A stretch of 47,550 nt of DNA from Opitutia bacterium (GTDB lineage Bacteria > Verrucomicrobiota > Verrucomicrobiia > Opitutales > Opitutaceae), in contig JACQFT010000163.1 of NCBI GenBank assembly GCA_016199925.1, positions 1-47,550 on the forward strand, read 5' to 3'. Positions 1 to 8,802 of this stretch are shown here, piece after piece (positions within the stretch are counted from its first letter, which is position 1; the number at the start of each line of letters is the position of its first letter). The notes under the pieces are model-generated. The model saw only the letters and a program-made list of their open reading frames with translations, made no database searches and had not been told where the DNA came from. Position numbers and translations under genes: made by a program.

Positions 1-42
1 TGAGATCGGCAGGGTAGGGTCAAAGTTGGTTTCGCGCCCAGC

Positions 43-106
43 GATCTTTCTCTTTCCTCTTTCTCTCTGGCCGACAAACCCTGACGAAAGAGGAAGAGGA
101 AAGATT
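43..106. repeat. polypyrimidine/polypurine inverted repeat (copy E)
   Basis: A pyrimidine arm (ATCTTTCTCTTTCCTC...) is followed by a short spacer containing CCTGACGAAAG and then the complementary purine arm (GAAAGAGGAAGAGGAAAGAT). It is the shortest of five related copies in the window (others near 8671, 37257, 39961, 42419). It lies downstream of the hydrolase gene that ends at 285. The sequence between it and that gene (107-284) holds only GC-rich palindromes such as the 14-base one at 175-188; I see no gene in 1-284. Confidence 0.75.
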
Positions 107-284
107 GGCAGAGCGACTTTGACACGACCCCGCGGAGATCAGCAGGGCTTTCCGGTTTGGTTTCGTAAGAGTGTGCCGGCGCGCCGGCGCGTGCGGTTTG
201 GCGCGCGCCAGCGCGCTGACGCACGGGGAACTGTTTGCGCGAGCCAACCCAAAAGCCCGGCGGAGATCGGGCCGTCGGCGCCGG

Positions 285-1109
285 TCAGTGGGTGTAGAAC
301 GGATTGTGCATCCGCTCCTGCCTGAGGGTGGTGAGCGGGCCGTGGCCGCAGGCGAGCACGGTGTCTTGAGGGAGTTTGAAGATTTTCTCGCGGTTGTTGC
401 GGTATTGGTCGGCGAAGTGCGTCGCGCTGCCGCCCATCGACGAGGCGAACAGGGCGTCGCCGACGATGGCGAGGGGCCAGGAGAGGCCGGTGACATAGTA
501 GGTCGTCATGCCGGGCGAATGGCCGAAGGTGAACAGAGTTTTGATCGCGAGCTCGCCGAGGTGGAAATGCGCGTTCTCCTTGAAAACCCGGGCGCCGGGC
601 AGATCGACGGGCTCCAGTTCGCTCGCCCACACTTCGGCTTTCGTCTCGGCGGCGAGGCGGGGGAGGTCGGCGATGTGGTCGTCGTGGGTGTGCGAGATGA
701 AAATGCTGCGAAGGGTGAGTCTCTCGGCCTGGACGGTGGCGAGGATGCCGTCGCAGTTGGTGCCGGTGTCGAAGGCGGCGGCGTGGCGGGTCTTCACGTC
801 CCAGACGAGGTAGCTGTTCACCATCATGTCTTCGAAGGGGGTGTTGAACATCGCGAAGCCGCGGGGGAAAACCGGTTGCTCGGGATACCATTGCTTGCGG
901 GCGAGTGCGACGAGGGCCTTGCCGCCGAGTTTCAGGGGGCGGGCGATGGCGCGGAGGGCGTGCTCGCGGACCTCGCCGGATTTCACGGCCAGCACGTCGG
1001 CGAGCGCCACGTCGGCCAGCGACGCGAGCTCGGCGTCGGAGAGGTGCAGGCCGCGTTGGGCTTTGCCGATGACGTCGAGAAAATTATCTTCGAGAGGGAT
1101 GCGGGGCAT
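285..1109 (-). CDS. metallo-beta-lactamase-fold hydrolase (glyoxalase II-like)
   Basis: Soluble protein of 274 residues. The metal-binding motif HTHDDH is at residues 140-145, with further ligands expected at H197 (FGHSPG), D218 (GDAL) and H256 (CGHGP). This is the order of a two-metal metallo-beta-lactamase fold of the glyoxalase II/hydroxyacyl hydrolase group. Residues 1-85 are a helical N-terminal extension with no family signature I know. The start at 1109 (MPRIPLEDNF) is the only ATG that opens a sensible reading; the frame stays open far upstream but that is not gene-like. No signal peptide is visible. It is divergent from the DUF1080 gene across 84 bases. Substrate unknown; family certain, reaction inferred. 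Confidence 0.88.
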   Translation of the reverse strand: MPRIPLEDNFLDVIGKAQRGLHLSDAELASLADVALADVLAVKSGEVREHALRAIARPLKLGGKALVALARKQWYPEQPVFPRGFAMFNTPFEDMMVNSYLVWDVKTRHAAAFDTGTNCDGILATVQAERLTLRSIFISHTHDDHIADLPRLAAETKAEVWASELEPVDLPGARVFKENAHFHLGELAIKTLFTFGHSPGMTTYYVTGLSWPLAIVGDALFASSMGGSATHFADQYRNNREKIFKLPQDTVLACGHGPLTTLRQERMHNPFYTH

Positions 1110-1193
1110 GGGAGGCCACGATGCGCGGAAGCGGCGCGGCGGCAAGCGGGCTTTGCGCCGGAGGCCGGGGTTGACCTCGCGGCGGGGAGTCCC

Positions 1194-1862
1194 ATGCTCG
1201 CCGGCATGAAAGCGTGGAAAATTTTCTTGGGCGCGACGGGGCTGGCGCTGGCGGCGGCCGGGGCGAGCGCCGAGGCGCTGCGGCTGACGGCCTACGAACG
1301 GGCCCAGGGCTGGCGGCTGCTCTTCGACGGCAAATCGTTGAGCGACTGGCGCGGCTACCGCGCGAGCAAAGTGCCGGCCAACTGGCAGGTCGCCGACAAC
1401 CGGTTGACGGGCTCGGGCGGCACGCCGCTGATCGCGGAGGAGGATTACCAGGACTTCGAACTGGCGTTCGACTGGAAGGTCGCCGAGGGCGGAGTCGGCG
1501 AAGTTTATTTCCACGTCAACGAAGACGGCAAGAGCCCGGAGGACACGGGGCCGGTGATGCAGTTGGCCGGACACAACGGGGCGATCGGCGGCAACGGCGG
1601 GCTCTCGAAGCACTGGCGGGAAATTCCCTTTCAGCCGGACACCTGGTATCAGGCGAAGATCGTGGTGTTCGGCAATCTGGTGGAATACTGGATCAACGGG
1701 GACAAGGTCATGGCGTATGCGATCGACGACAAGGAGTGGCGGGCGGCGGTGGCCGGCAGCCGCTTCAAGGCCTACCGCGACTACGGTTTGGAACGGCAGG
1801 GGCGCATCGTGCTGGCGGGCGCGGGGGTGACGTTCCGGGCGATCAAGGTCCGCCCGCTTTAG
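1194..1862 (+). CDS. secreted DUF1080 (3-keto-disaccharide hydrolase-like) protein
   Basis: About 222 residues. A hydrophobic signal peptide ends near AAAGASAEA, followed by a DUF1080 jelly-roll domain beginning with the hallmark LLFDGKSLSDW and continuing with FELAFDWKV, GEVYFHV and a tryptophan-rich core (DTWYQAKI, VEYWINGDKV). DUF1080 proteins are abundant in Verrucomicrobiota and Planctomycetota and are linked to sugar-derivative hydrolysis; the actual substrate here is not visible. Two ATGs are possible: 1194, four bases after GGGGAG at 1184-1189, and 1206, which gives a tidier signal peptide (MKAWKIFLGATG). I chose 1194 because of the ribosome-binding site. The gene is convergent with the TolC-family gene, and the gap between them holds a REP-like repeat. 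Confidence 0.88.
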   Translation: MLAGMKAWKIFLGATGLALAAAGASAEALRLTAYERAQGWRLLFDGKSLSDWRGYRASKVPANWQVADNRLTGSGGTPLIAEEDYQDFELAFDWKVAEGGVGEVYFHVNEDGKSPEDTGPVMQLAGHNGAIGGNGGLSKHWREIPFQPDTWYQAKIVVFGNLVEYWINGDKVMAYAIDDKEWRAAVAGSRFKAYRDYGLERQGRIVLAGAGVTFRAIKVRPL

Positions 1863-1944
1863 GGAAAGGCAACGGCGGCGCGCCCGGGGGCGCCGGCTTT
1901 TTGTTTCCCGCGGGGGGTGATGCCCGCGCTCGCTTCGGAAAGGC

Positions 1945-1991
1945 GTGGGCGCGTGCTTGCACGCGACGGTCGCGACCGAGGTCGCTCCCAC
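1945..1991. repeat. REP-like palindromic intergenic repeat
   Basis: The ends GTGGG and CCCAC are complementary. Inside lie two smaller perfect hairpins, GCGACC/GGTCGC (1972-1985) and CGTGC/GCACG (about 1952-1963). It sits in the gap between the convergent DUF1080 and TolC-family genes, the usual location of REP elements. I recall GTGGGAGCGACCTCGG-type repeats as dispersed in Opitutaceae-like genomes; that dispersal is from memory, not from this window. A role in bidirectional termination is possible. Confidence 0.6.
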
Positions 1992-2089
1992 CGGGGCGGC
2001 ACGACGCGGTCTTGCGCGACGGCGGCGGAGTTTGCTCCGGCGCATATTTGCACCTTGGTCCTCGGCGTCCGGGCGGGCGGAGCGCGCGA

Positions 2090-3619
2090 CTACTTCGCGG
2101 CGGGCGAGATCACGGAGATGTTCATTTTCTCGAGCGTGAGGCCGAGCTGGCGGTCGTATTCGGCGAGGGCCTTGCGGTAGTCGGACTGGGCGCGGTATTC
2201 GCGGGTTTCGAGTTCGGACAGGATTTCCTGCTGCTGCGCGACGAAGAAGGTGCTGCCGGTGCCGGCGCGCAGGCGTTTGACTTCGGCGTCGAGGGTCTTC
2301 TGCGCCAGCTCGCGGGCGCGGCCGGCGGTCTCGACGCGCTTGCGGGTGGTCTCGATCTGACCGGCGGCGTTGCCGACGCGGACGACGATGTCCTGCTCGA
2401 GGCTCTGGAGGCTGGTCTCGGCCTGGCGGAGCTGGAGCCGGGCGGCGCGGTAGCGGCCGCGCTCGGTGGTGAAGGTGAGGGGCACGGAGACCACGGCGCC
2501 GTAGCTGAACGAGCGGAAGTCCTCGCCGCGCACCTGCTGGCGGCTGACGCCGAAGGAGGTGTCGTTCCCGCTGTAGCCGTAGCTGCCGACGAGGTCGACG
2601 CGGGGCAGGAGCTGGTTGCGCTGGAGGCGGAAGTTGAGGCCGTTGCGCTCCACGTTCAGCAGGGCCTGCTGGTAGTCGGGACGCTTTTTGAGCGCTTCGC
2701 GGAAGTCGGTCGCGGGATCGACGACGACGACGGGCGCCGGCGGCGGGGGCTCGATCTCGAGGTGGAGGCTGAGGAGCGCGGGGTCGTTCTCGTCGGTGAT
2801 GAGCTGCTTGAGGAAATTCTCGGAGTCGAGCACGGCGCGCTCGGCGAAGAGGATGCCTTCCTCGCGGCTGACGAGGCGGGAGCGGGCCGAGGTCACGTCG
2901 TATTCGGACATGCTGCCGATGCGGTAGCGTTTTTCGTTGTCGTCGAGGAGGCCGGCGGCGAGCTCGCGGGAGCGGCGGGCGCTGCGGAGATTGGCGTGGG
3001 CGAAGTTGAGGTCGTTGTAGGCGAAGATCACGCGCGTGATCGTGTCGATGATCGTCTGCTTGAACTGCCAGTCGGAAATCTGGCGGTTGGTCTTGGCGAT
3101 GCGCACGGAGGCGAGCGTGGGGCCGAACCCCGCGTCGCGGAGGAGCGGCTGCTGGCCGGAGACGCCGGCGAAGGTGGCGTAGTTGTCGGCGAACGAATTG
3201 AAGGTGCCGCGCGCGTTGGTGCTGGTGGCGCCGAGCTGGTAGGTCAGGCCCGTGGGCAGCAGACCGTTCAGGCTGAGGTTGTAGGTGTCGGATTCCGAGC
3301 CGGTCGCGTTGGGCCGAAGGCCGGTGGTAGAGTTGAACAGTTGCGGGTTCTCGCTCTCGAGGTGGGTGTAGGTGCCGGCGAGCACGGGATCGAACTTGCC
3401 GAGGGCCTCGGTCAGGCGCGCGGCCGAGATCGAGGCGTCGAACGAGCTGACTTTGATCGAGAAATTTTTCGCGAGCGCGCGCCGGATGGCGTCGTTGAGC
3501 GTGAGCTTCTCGACGCGACCGGGAGCCGGCGCCGGGGCGGCCGCAGGCTGGGCGAGCGCCATCGCGGAAAGGGCGAGCACGGAGAAGAAGGGAGCGGAAA
3601 GGCGCCGAAGGAATCGCAT
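2090..3619 (-). CDS. TolC-family outer-membrane efflux protein
   Basis: 509 residues with an N-terminal signal peptide (MRFLRRLSAPFFSVLALSAM, cleavage near ALAQPAAA). An outer membrane factor domain starts at LTLNDAIRRALAKN (about residue 38) and shows the duplicated coiled-coil/beta-barrel pattern, with repeat two opening near DFREALKKRPDYQQA; the C-terminal helices contain SLQSLEQDIVVRVGNAAGQIETTRKRVE. Length matches TolC/OprM-like proteins, which trimerise as the outer-membrane exit duct of tripartite exporters. The ATG at 3619 is preferred over an upstream in-frame one because it places the signal peptide at the N terminus; no Shine-Dalgarno is visible. It is the last gene of the long permease array, 180 bases after the nearest permease stop, so a role as exit duct for those permeases is a reasonable inference. 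Confidence 0.9.
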   Translation of the reverse strand: MRFLRRLSAPFFSVLALSAMALAQPAAAPAPAPGRVEKLTLNDAIRRALAKNFSIKVSSFDASISAARLTEALGKFDPVLAGTYTHLESENPQLFNSTTGLRPNATGSESDTYNLSLNGLLPTGLTYQLGATSTNARGTFNSFADNYATFAGVSGQQPLLRDAGFGPTLASVRIAKTNRQISDWQFKQTIIDTITRVIFAYNDLNFAHANLRSARRSRELAAGLLDDNEKRYRIGSMSEYDVTSARSRLVSREEGILFAERAVLDSENFLKQLITDENDPALLSLHLEIEPPPPAPVVVVDPATDFREALKKRPDYQQALLNVERNGLNFRLQRNQLLPRVDLVGSYGYSGNDTSFGVSRQQVRGEDFRSFSYGAVVSVPLTFTTERGRYRAARLQLRQAETSLQSLEQDIVVRVGNAAGQIETTRKRVETAGRARELAQKTLDAEVKRLRAGTGSTFFVAQQQEILSELETREYRAQSDYRKALAEYDRQLGLTLEKMNISVISPAAK

Positions 3620-3799
3620 GAGTGGGAGAATTTGCCTGCCTTGTGCAGTCGCTGTGCCAGCGCCTTGGCTGAAATTCAACCGCGCGGATACCAGTCGTTA
3701 AGGCGAGGCGCCGGGCCGGTCGCCCCGTCGCCGTGGATGCAACGGCGGGATCGGACAATCCCGGAAATGGGAAGCGCGGCACTCAGCCGACGCCGTGGC

Positions 3800-6193
3800 C
3801 TATTCGTTGCGGAGCGCGACGAGCGGGTCGACTTTGGTGGCGCGGAGTGCGGGCAGCAGGCAGGCGAGGAGCGCGATGAACGCGAAGCCAGTCGCGATGA
3901 GCGCGAACGTGAGGGGATCGCGGGCGTTCAGGTTGTAGAGCATGGACTGCATCACGCGGGTGAGCGCCACGGAGGCGGCCAATCCTGCGCCGACGCCGAG
4001 AAGCACGACGACCAGGCCTTGACCGAGGACCAGGCGGAGCACGTTGCTGCGGCTGGCGCCCAGCGCCATGCGGATGCCGATCTCGCCCGTGCGTTGGCTG
4101 ACGGTGTATGCCATCACGCCGAAGATGCCGACGGCGGCGATCACCAGCGCCACGACCGAAAAGACGCCGAGAAGCGTCGCGGCGAAGCGCTGGCGTTCCA
4201 CCGTGCCGGCGACGATGTCCTTCAGCGCGGTGATGCGCGCCACCGGCTGGTCGCGATCGACCGCGAAGACTTGCGGGCGGAGCATCTGCAGAAACGCCGG
4301 ACTCGCGGGTCCGTCCGTGCGAAGGACAAAGTTGAGCTGATTGTCGGGACTCTGCGCGAACGGATCGTAGGCTTGCTCGACGACGGCTTCGCTGAGGCTG
4401 CCGTCCTTCACATCGGCGACGACGCCGACGATCGCGCGAAATTCGGGATTGCCGTTGGTGATCCGGATGCGCTTGCCGAGCGGGTCTTCGCCGGCGAAGT
4501 GTTTGCGCGCGAAGGTTTCGTTGATCAGGCAAACGGGCGCGGACTTCGCGCCGTCGCTCTCCGCCAAGTAGCGGCCGCGGAGCAGGCGGATGCCCATCGC
4601 CTTGAAGTAGCCGGGCGTCACGGCGAAGTAGTTCGTGCTCGGTTCCTCGCCGGCGGGCGGCGCCGGGCGGTCCTTGACGAAGAAATTGTAGGCGTCGCCG
4701 CCGACGAGCGGCAGCGAATGCGTGAGGCCGACGGCGGTGACCCCGGGGAGGGCGCCGAATTTCTCCGCGGCCTGCGTGGCGAACGCGAGCTGCTGCGCGG
4801 GCTCCCCGTATTTGCCCGCAGGCAGAGTGACCGAGACCGCCGTGGCGTTGGCCGGATCGAAACCGGGATTGACGGTGCTGAGTTGCCGGAAGCTGCGCGC
4901 GAGCAGTCCGGCGCCGACGAGCAGCATGAGCGAGAGCGCGACCTCGACGACGACGAGGCCCTGGCGCAAGCGGCCGCGACGGCCGTCCTGCGGGCCGCGC
5001 CCGCCGTCTTTCAGCGCGTTGACCAGGTTGAGGCGCGCGGCCTGCCACGCCGGAACGAGGCCGAAGCAGAGTCCGGTCGCCACACTCACCAGCAGGGTGA
5101 AGGCGAGCACGGGGCCATCGAGGCCGATTTCCCTGGCGCGGGGAAGGGAGTCGGGCGCGAGCGCGAGCAACGCATCGAGTCCCCAGCGGGCGACGAGCAC
5201 GCCGAGCAGGCCGCCCGCGAGGGAAAGACAGAGACTCTCGGTGATCAGTTGCCGGAAGATCCGCGCGCGCGACGCCCCGAGGGCGGCCCGGACAGAAAGC
5301 TCGCGCAGCCGCACGGTGGCGCGGGCGAGCTGGAGGTTGGCGAGATTGGCGCAGGCGATGAGCAGCACGCAGCTCACCGCGCCGAGCAGCACGACAAGGA
5401 TCTGGCGCACGTCGCGCACGATGAATTCGTGCAGCGCAGCCAGATTGATTCCGCGGCCTTTGTTGGTGTCGGAGAACTTGTCCGCGAGCTGCGCGGCGAT
5501 GGCGGTCATCTCGGCTTGCGCCTGTTCCAGAGAGACTCCGGGTTTGAGCCGGCCGAAGGCGCGGAGATAATGGGCCCCGCGGTAATTCGGCGCGCGTTCG
5601 GCGGGGCTGAACGCCATGGGGGTCCAGAATTCCGCGTTGCCGCTGCGCTGGAAACTCGCGGGCATCACGCCGACGACGGCATAGGTCTGGCCGTTGAGCC
5701 GGAGCGTGCGCCCGAGGACATCGGTGGCGCCGCCGAACTGCCGTTGCCAAAATCCGTGACTCAGGACGACGACGAGATTGCGGCCGGGGGCGTCCTCGCC
5801 GGGCAGCAGGGTGCGGCCGAGCTGCGGCGCGACGCCGTAGACTTTGAAGAATCCAGAGGTGACACGCGCGCCGACAATGCGCCGGGCCTCCGCGCCGCCG
5901 GTGAGATTGTAGCTGAAGCCGCGGACGGCCGACATCGCCGCGAACGCCGTCGAGGATTTTTCCCAATCGAGAAAATTGGGCGGCGACACCGCTTTTTCGT
6001 CGCCTCCGGTTTCCTGAATGACGGCGAGCTGCTCGGGATGCGGATACCCCAGCGGGCGCAGCAGCACCGTGTTGACGACGGTGAAGATGGCGGTCGTGGC
6101 GCCGATGCCGAGCGCGAGGGTGAGCAAGGCGACGGAGGTGAAGCCGGGGGCCTGGGCGAGTTGGCGGAAGGCGAAGCGAAGGTCGTTGATCAT
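3800..6193 (-). CDS. ADOP-family permease (MacB/FtsX-like), P1
   Basis: 797 residues. Architecture by eye: cytoplasmic DLRFAFRQLAQAPGF, TM1 (about 18-43), first MacB_PCD periplasmic domain (about 47-245), three FtsX TM helices (about 265-385), TM5 (about 413-434), second MacB_PCD domain (about 445-650), and three further FtsX helices (about 668-785), ending KVDPLVALRNE. Such proteins are tandem fusions of two MacB-like half-transporters; no ATPase domain is present. The cytoplasmic loop NALKDGGRG precedes TM5. The gene starts 10 bases after the stop of P2 (6204), so the two are almost certainly co-transcribed. Their N termini are very alike (RQLAQAPGFT), suggesting a recent duplication. The leader is C/T-rich with no ribosome-binding site. 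Confidence 0.93.
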   Translation of the reverse strand: MINDLRFAFRQLAQAPGFTSVALLTLALGIGATTAIFTVVNTVLLRPLGYPHPEQLAVIQETGGDEKAVSPPNFLDWEKSSTAFAAMSAVRGFSYNLTGGAEARRIVGARVTSGFFKVYGVAPQLGRTLLPGEDAPGRNLVVVLSHGFWQRQFGGATDVLGRTLRLNGQTYAVVGVMPASFQRSGNAEFWTPMAFSPAERAPNYRGAHYLRAFGRLKPGVSLEQAQAEMTAIAAQLADKFSDTNKGRGINLAALHEFIVRDVRQILVVLLGAVSCVLLIACANLANLQLARATVRLRELSVRAALGASRARIFRQLITESLCLSLAGGLLGVLVARWGLDALLALAPDSLPRAREIGLDGPVLAFTLLVSVATGLCFGLVPAWQAARLNLVNALKDGGRGPQDGRRGRLRQGLVVVEVALSLMLLVGAGLLARSFRQLSTVNPGFDPANATAVSVTLPAGKYGEPAQQLAFATQAAEKFGALPGVTAVGLTHSLPLVGGDAYNFFVKDRPAPPAGEEPSTNYFAVTPGYFKAMGIRLLRGRYLAESDGAKSAPVCLINETFARKHFAGEDPLGKRIRITNGNPEFRAIVGVVADVKDGSLSEAVVEQAYDPFAQSPDNQLNFVLRTDGPASPAFLQMLRPQVFAVDRDQPVARITALKDIVAGTVERQRFAATLLGVFSVVALVIAAVGIFGVMAYTVSQRTGEIGIRMALGASRSNVLRLVLGQGLVVVLLGVGAGLAASVALTRVMQSMLYNLNARDPLTFALIATGFAFIALLACLLPALRATKVDPLVALRNE

Positions 6194-6203
6194 GGCGAGA
6201 GGC

Positions 6204-8600
6204 TCAATTGCTGCGCAGGGCGACCAGCGGATCGACCTTGGCGGCCCGGAGCGCGGGGAGCAGGCACGCGGCGACAGCGACGGCGCCGAGCCCCGCCGCG
6301 ACGAGGCCGAGCGTGAGCGGATCGCGCGGGCTCGTGCCGTAGAGCAGGCTCTGGATGACGCGCGCGAGCGCGAGGGTGGCGCCGAGACCGGCGAGCAAGC
6401 CGAGGGCGATGACGCCGAGGCCTTGGCGAAGAATCAGCCGCACGACATCGCCGGCGCCGGCCCCGAGCGCCATGCGGACGCCGATCTCGCCGGTGCGCTG
6501 CGAGATGTTGTAGGCCATGACGCCGGAGACGCCGAGCGCGGCGAGCAGCAGCGCGACCACGGAGAAGCTGGTGAGCAGCGTGAAAGCGAAACGCTGGCGC
6601 GCCATCGACTCCGCAACGAGTTTCCCGAGCGGCTCGAGGCGGGCGACGGGCTGCTCGGGATCGACCGCGGCGACCTCGCGGCGGAGGACGGCGCCGAGGG
6701 CCGCGGGTTCGCCGGCGGTGCGCACGGCGAAGTTGAGCGCGGTGAACGGGGCCTGCAGGATCGGCTCGTAGGTCTGCGGCCGGGTGGGGAAATCGACGGC
6801 CACATGCTTGATGTCGCCGACGACGCCGATGATCTCGCGCCAGGTTTGCGGCCCGCTGGTCGGGTTGATGCGCCGGCCGAGCGGGTTCTGGCCGGGGAAA
6901 AATTGGTTGGCCAGACTCTGGCTGATGATGGCGACATGCGGGGTGTCCGCCCGGTCTTGCGCGGTGAAGTCGCGGCCGCGGAGCAGCGGAATGCCCATGG
7001 CTTGAAAATAGCCGGGGGAGACGGAAAAATAGGTGGTGCTGGGCAGCTCGGCCGGCGGCACGGGCCGGCCTTCGATTTCGAGGCTGAGCGTGTAGTCGCC
7101 GCCGCTGAACGGCATGACGTGGGTGACACCGACGGCGGTGACGCCCGGCACGGCGCGCAGCCGCGCGAGGAGCGACTCGGTGACGGCTTTCTGCTTGGCC
7201 GGTGTGTCGTATTTGGCGCGGGGCAGATCGACGCCGACCCAGAGCGCATGCTGCGGATCGAACCCCGGGCTCGCGGCGGAGAGGCGAAGGAAACTGCGCA
7301 GGAGAAGCCCGGCCCCGGAGAGCAGCATGAGGGCGAGGGCCAGCTCGGCGACGACGAGGCCGTGGCGCACCCAGCGGCGGCGCGTGCCGTCGCCGGCCCC
7401 GCGCGCGCCGTCTTTCAACGCCTCCACGAGGTTGACGCGGAGGCTCTGCAACGCGGGGGCGAGACCGAACACGACGCCGGAGAAGAGCGCGACCCCGAGC
7501 GTGAAGGCGAGGGCGCGCCCATCGAGGGCGATCTCGGCGGCGCGCGGGAGATCGGGGGGCGCGATGGCGAGCAGGGCCTCGAGACTCCACTGGCCGAGCA
7601 GGGCGCCGAGGCCGCCGCCGAGCAAGCCGAGCACGAGGCTCTCGGTCAGCAGTTGCCGGACGATGCGCCAGCGGCTGGAGCCGAGGGCGGTGCGGATGGA
7701 GATCTCGCGCTGACGCGCGGTGGCGCGGGCGAGGAGGAGATTCGCGACGTTGGCGCAGGCGATGAGCAAGAGCAGGCCGACGGCGCCGAGGAGAACAAAC
7801 AAGGTCGGGCGCAGCTCGCCGGTGTTGGCGTCGAGGATGGTCTTGACGACCACGCCCCAGCCTTGGTTGGTGTCGGGATATTTTTCGGCGAGCCGCGCCG
7901 CGATCGTTTCGAGCTGGGTCCGCGCCTGACCGACCGTGAAGCCGGGTTTCAACCGGCCGAACACGGTGAGGAAGTGGCCGCCGCGGCCGGCCCACTCTTG
8001 CTCGGTGAAGGCCATCGGCGCCCAGAGGTCGGTGGTGCTGCCGCGCCGGAAGGTGGCGGGCATGACGCCGACGACGGTGCAGGGGCGGCGGTTCAGCGTC
8101 AGCGTCGTGCCGATCACGCCGGGGGCGCCGCCGAAATGTCTTTGCCAGAACGCATGGCTGAGGACGACGACGGCATCCTTGCCGGGTGCGTCCTCGGCGG
8201 GCCCGAAGGCGCGGCCGAGCGCGGGCGCGACGCGGAGCACGTCGAAAAATTTTCCGGTGACGCGCTGGGCGAGCAGGCGCACGGGTTCGCCGCGGCCGGT
8301 GAGATTGTAGGACGCGCCGCGCACGGCATACATCGACTCGAAGGCGTCGGCCTGCGCGGCGAAGTCGCGGTAGTTGGCGGGCGAGACGGAGAACTCGGGA
8401 AACTCCGGGAGCTTCGACTCGCGAAGGACGAGGAGGCGCGCGGACTCCGGATACTCGACCGGGCGCAAAAGCACGGCGTTGACGACGGTGAAAATCGCCG
8501 TGCAGGCGCCAATGCCGAGCGCGAGGGTGAGCACGGCGACGCAGGTGAAGCCGGGGGCCTGGGCGAGTTGGCGGAGGGCGTAGCGGAGATCGTTGCGCAT
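6204..8600 (-). CDS. ADOP-family permease (MacB/FtsX-like), P2
   Basis: 798 residues with the full two-times (MacB_PCD + FtsX) layout: TM1 near residues 18-43 (VAVLTLALGIGACTAIFTVV), a first soluble domain with VVVLSHAFWQRHFGG and GVMPATF, a three-helix FtsX block including LLLIACANVANLLLARA, the EALKDGARG loop, a second soluble domain, and a C-terminal FtsX block ending KVDPLVALRSN (the usual final Glu is Asn here). The ATG at 8600 (MRNDLRYALRQ) is chosen because it aligns with every paralogue; an earlier in-frame ATG would encode heptamer-repeat DNA. Upstream lie three GTTGAGR heptamers and a polypurine hairpin separating it from P3. Substrate unknown. Confidence 0.93.
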   Translation of the reverse strand: MRNDLRYALRQLAQAPGFTCVAVLTLALGIGACTAIFTVVNAVLLRPVEYPESARLLVLRESKLPEFPEFSVSPANYRDFAAQADAFESMYAVRGASYNLTGRGEPVRLLAQRVTGKFFDVLRVAPALGRAFGPAEDAPGKDAVVVLSHAFWQRHFGGAPGVIGTTLTLNRRPCTVVGVMPATFRRGSTTDLWAPMAFTEQEWAGRGGHFLTVFGRLKPGFTVGQARTQLETIAARLAEKYPDTNQGWGVVVKTILDANTGELRPTLFVLLGAVGLLLLIACANVANLLLARATARQREISIRTALGSSRWRIVRQLLTESLVLGLLGGGLGALLGQWSLEALLAIAPPDLPRAAEIALDGRALAFTLGVALFSGVVFGLAPALQSLRVNLVEALKDGARGAGDGTRRRWVRHGLVVAELALALMLLSGAGLLLRSFLRLSAASPGFDPQHALWVGVDLPRAKYDTPAKQKAVTESLLARLRAVPGVTAVGVTHVMPFSGGDYTLSLEIEGRPVPPAELPSTTYFSVSPGYFQAMGIPLLRGRDFTAQDRADTPHVAIISQSLANQFFPGQNPLGRRINPTSGPQTWREIIGVVGDIKHVAVDFPTRPQTYEPILQAPFTALNFAVRTAGEPAALGAVLRREVAAVDPEQPVARLEPLGKLVAESMARQRFAFTLLTSFSVVALLLAALGVSGVMAYNISQRTGEIGVRMALGAGAGDVVRLILRQGLGVIALGLLAGLGATLALARVIQSLLYGTSPRDPLTLGLVAAGLGAVAVAACLLPALRAAKVDPLVALRSN

Positions 8601-8607
8601 CGTAGAA

Positions 8608-8628
8608 GTTGAGAGTTGAGGGTTGAGT
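8608..8628. repeat. tandem heptamer repeat, GTTGAG(A/G/T) x3
   Basis: Three contiguous 7-base units (GTTGAGA, GTTGAGG, GTTGAGT). On the coding (minus) strand this is a CTCAACY tract ending 8 bases before the P2 start codon. Related GTTGAGR arrays occur at 26695 and 37184, and heptamers of other sequences at 39881 and 42363. Confidence 0.8.
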
Positions 8629-8670
8629 GACTGAACCAACCGGGGCCGGCGGGCGGCGGCGGGCGGGCTG

Positions 8671-8802
8671 GAAACTTTCTCGTTCTCTTAATTTTTTTCT
8701 TTCGTCGGGAGGTTGGGTCGGGAGCGGGCGGCGGGAGGCGGGGAGCGAGGAGAAAGAGTAAGAGTAAGAGTAAGAGAAAGAGAAAGACTGAGAGGAAAGG
8801 TT
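8671..8802. repeat. polypyrimidine/polypurine inverted repeat (copy C)
   Basis: The left arm is pyrimidine-rich (CTTTCTCGTTCTCTTAAT, 8675-8692), with a GC-rich spacer (CGTCGGGAGGTTGGG...) and a right arm of GAGTAA/GAGAAA units reaching 8802. The stop codon of P3 (8803-8805) directly abuts the purine arm. In P3 mRNA this would be a C/U-rich tract followed by a long imperfect hairpin. It could act as a terminator or mRNA 3' stabiliser between P3 and P2; function is inferred. Confidence 0.75.

Noticed and set aside
1110-3782. Extension of the hydrolase reading frame far upstream, covering the DUF1080 and TolC genes
   Set aside because: The extra part is Arg/Pro-rich antisense translation; the conserved protein begins at 1109.
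2090-6193. A classical MacA-MacB-TolC tripartite pump
   Set aside because: No HlyD/MacA-type adaptor gene and no ATPase fused to a permease; the permeases are ADOPs, not MacB itself.
1214-6316. A very long open reading frame on the plus strand (about 1,700 codons) and several of 500-1,200 codons elsewhere
   Set aside because: They lie opposite the permease genes, have low-complexity Gly/Ala/Glu/Arg translations and show no domains. High GC leaves few stop codons on the antisense strand.
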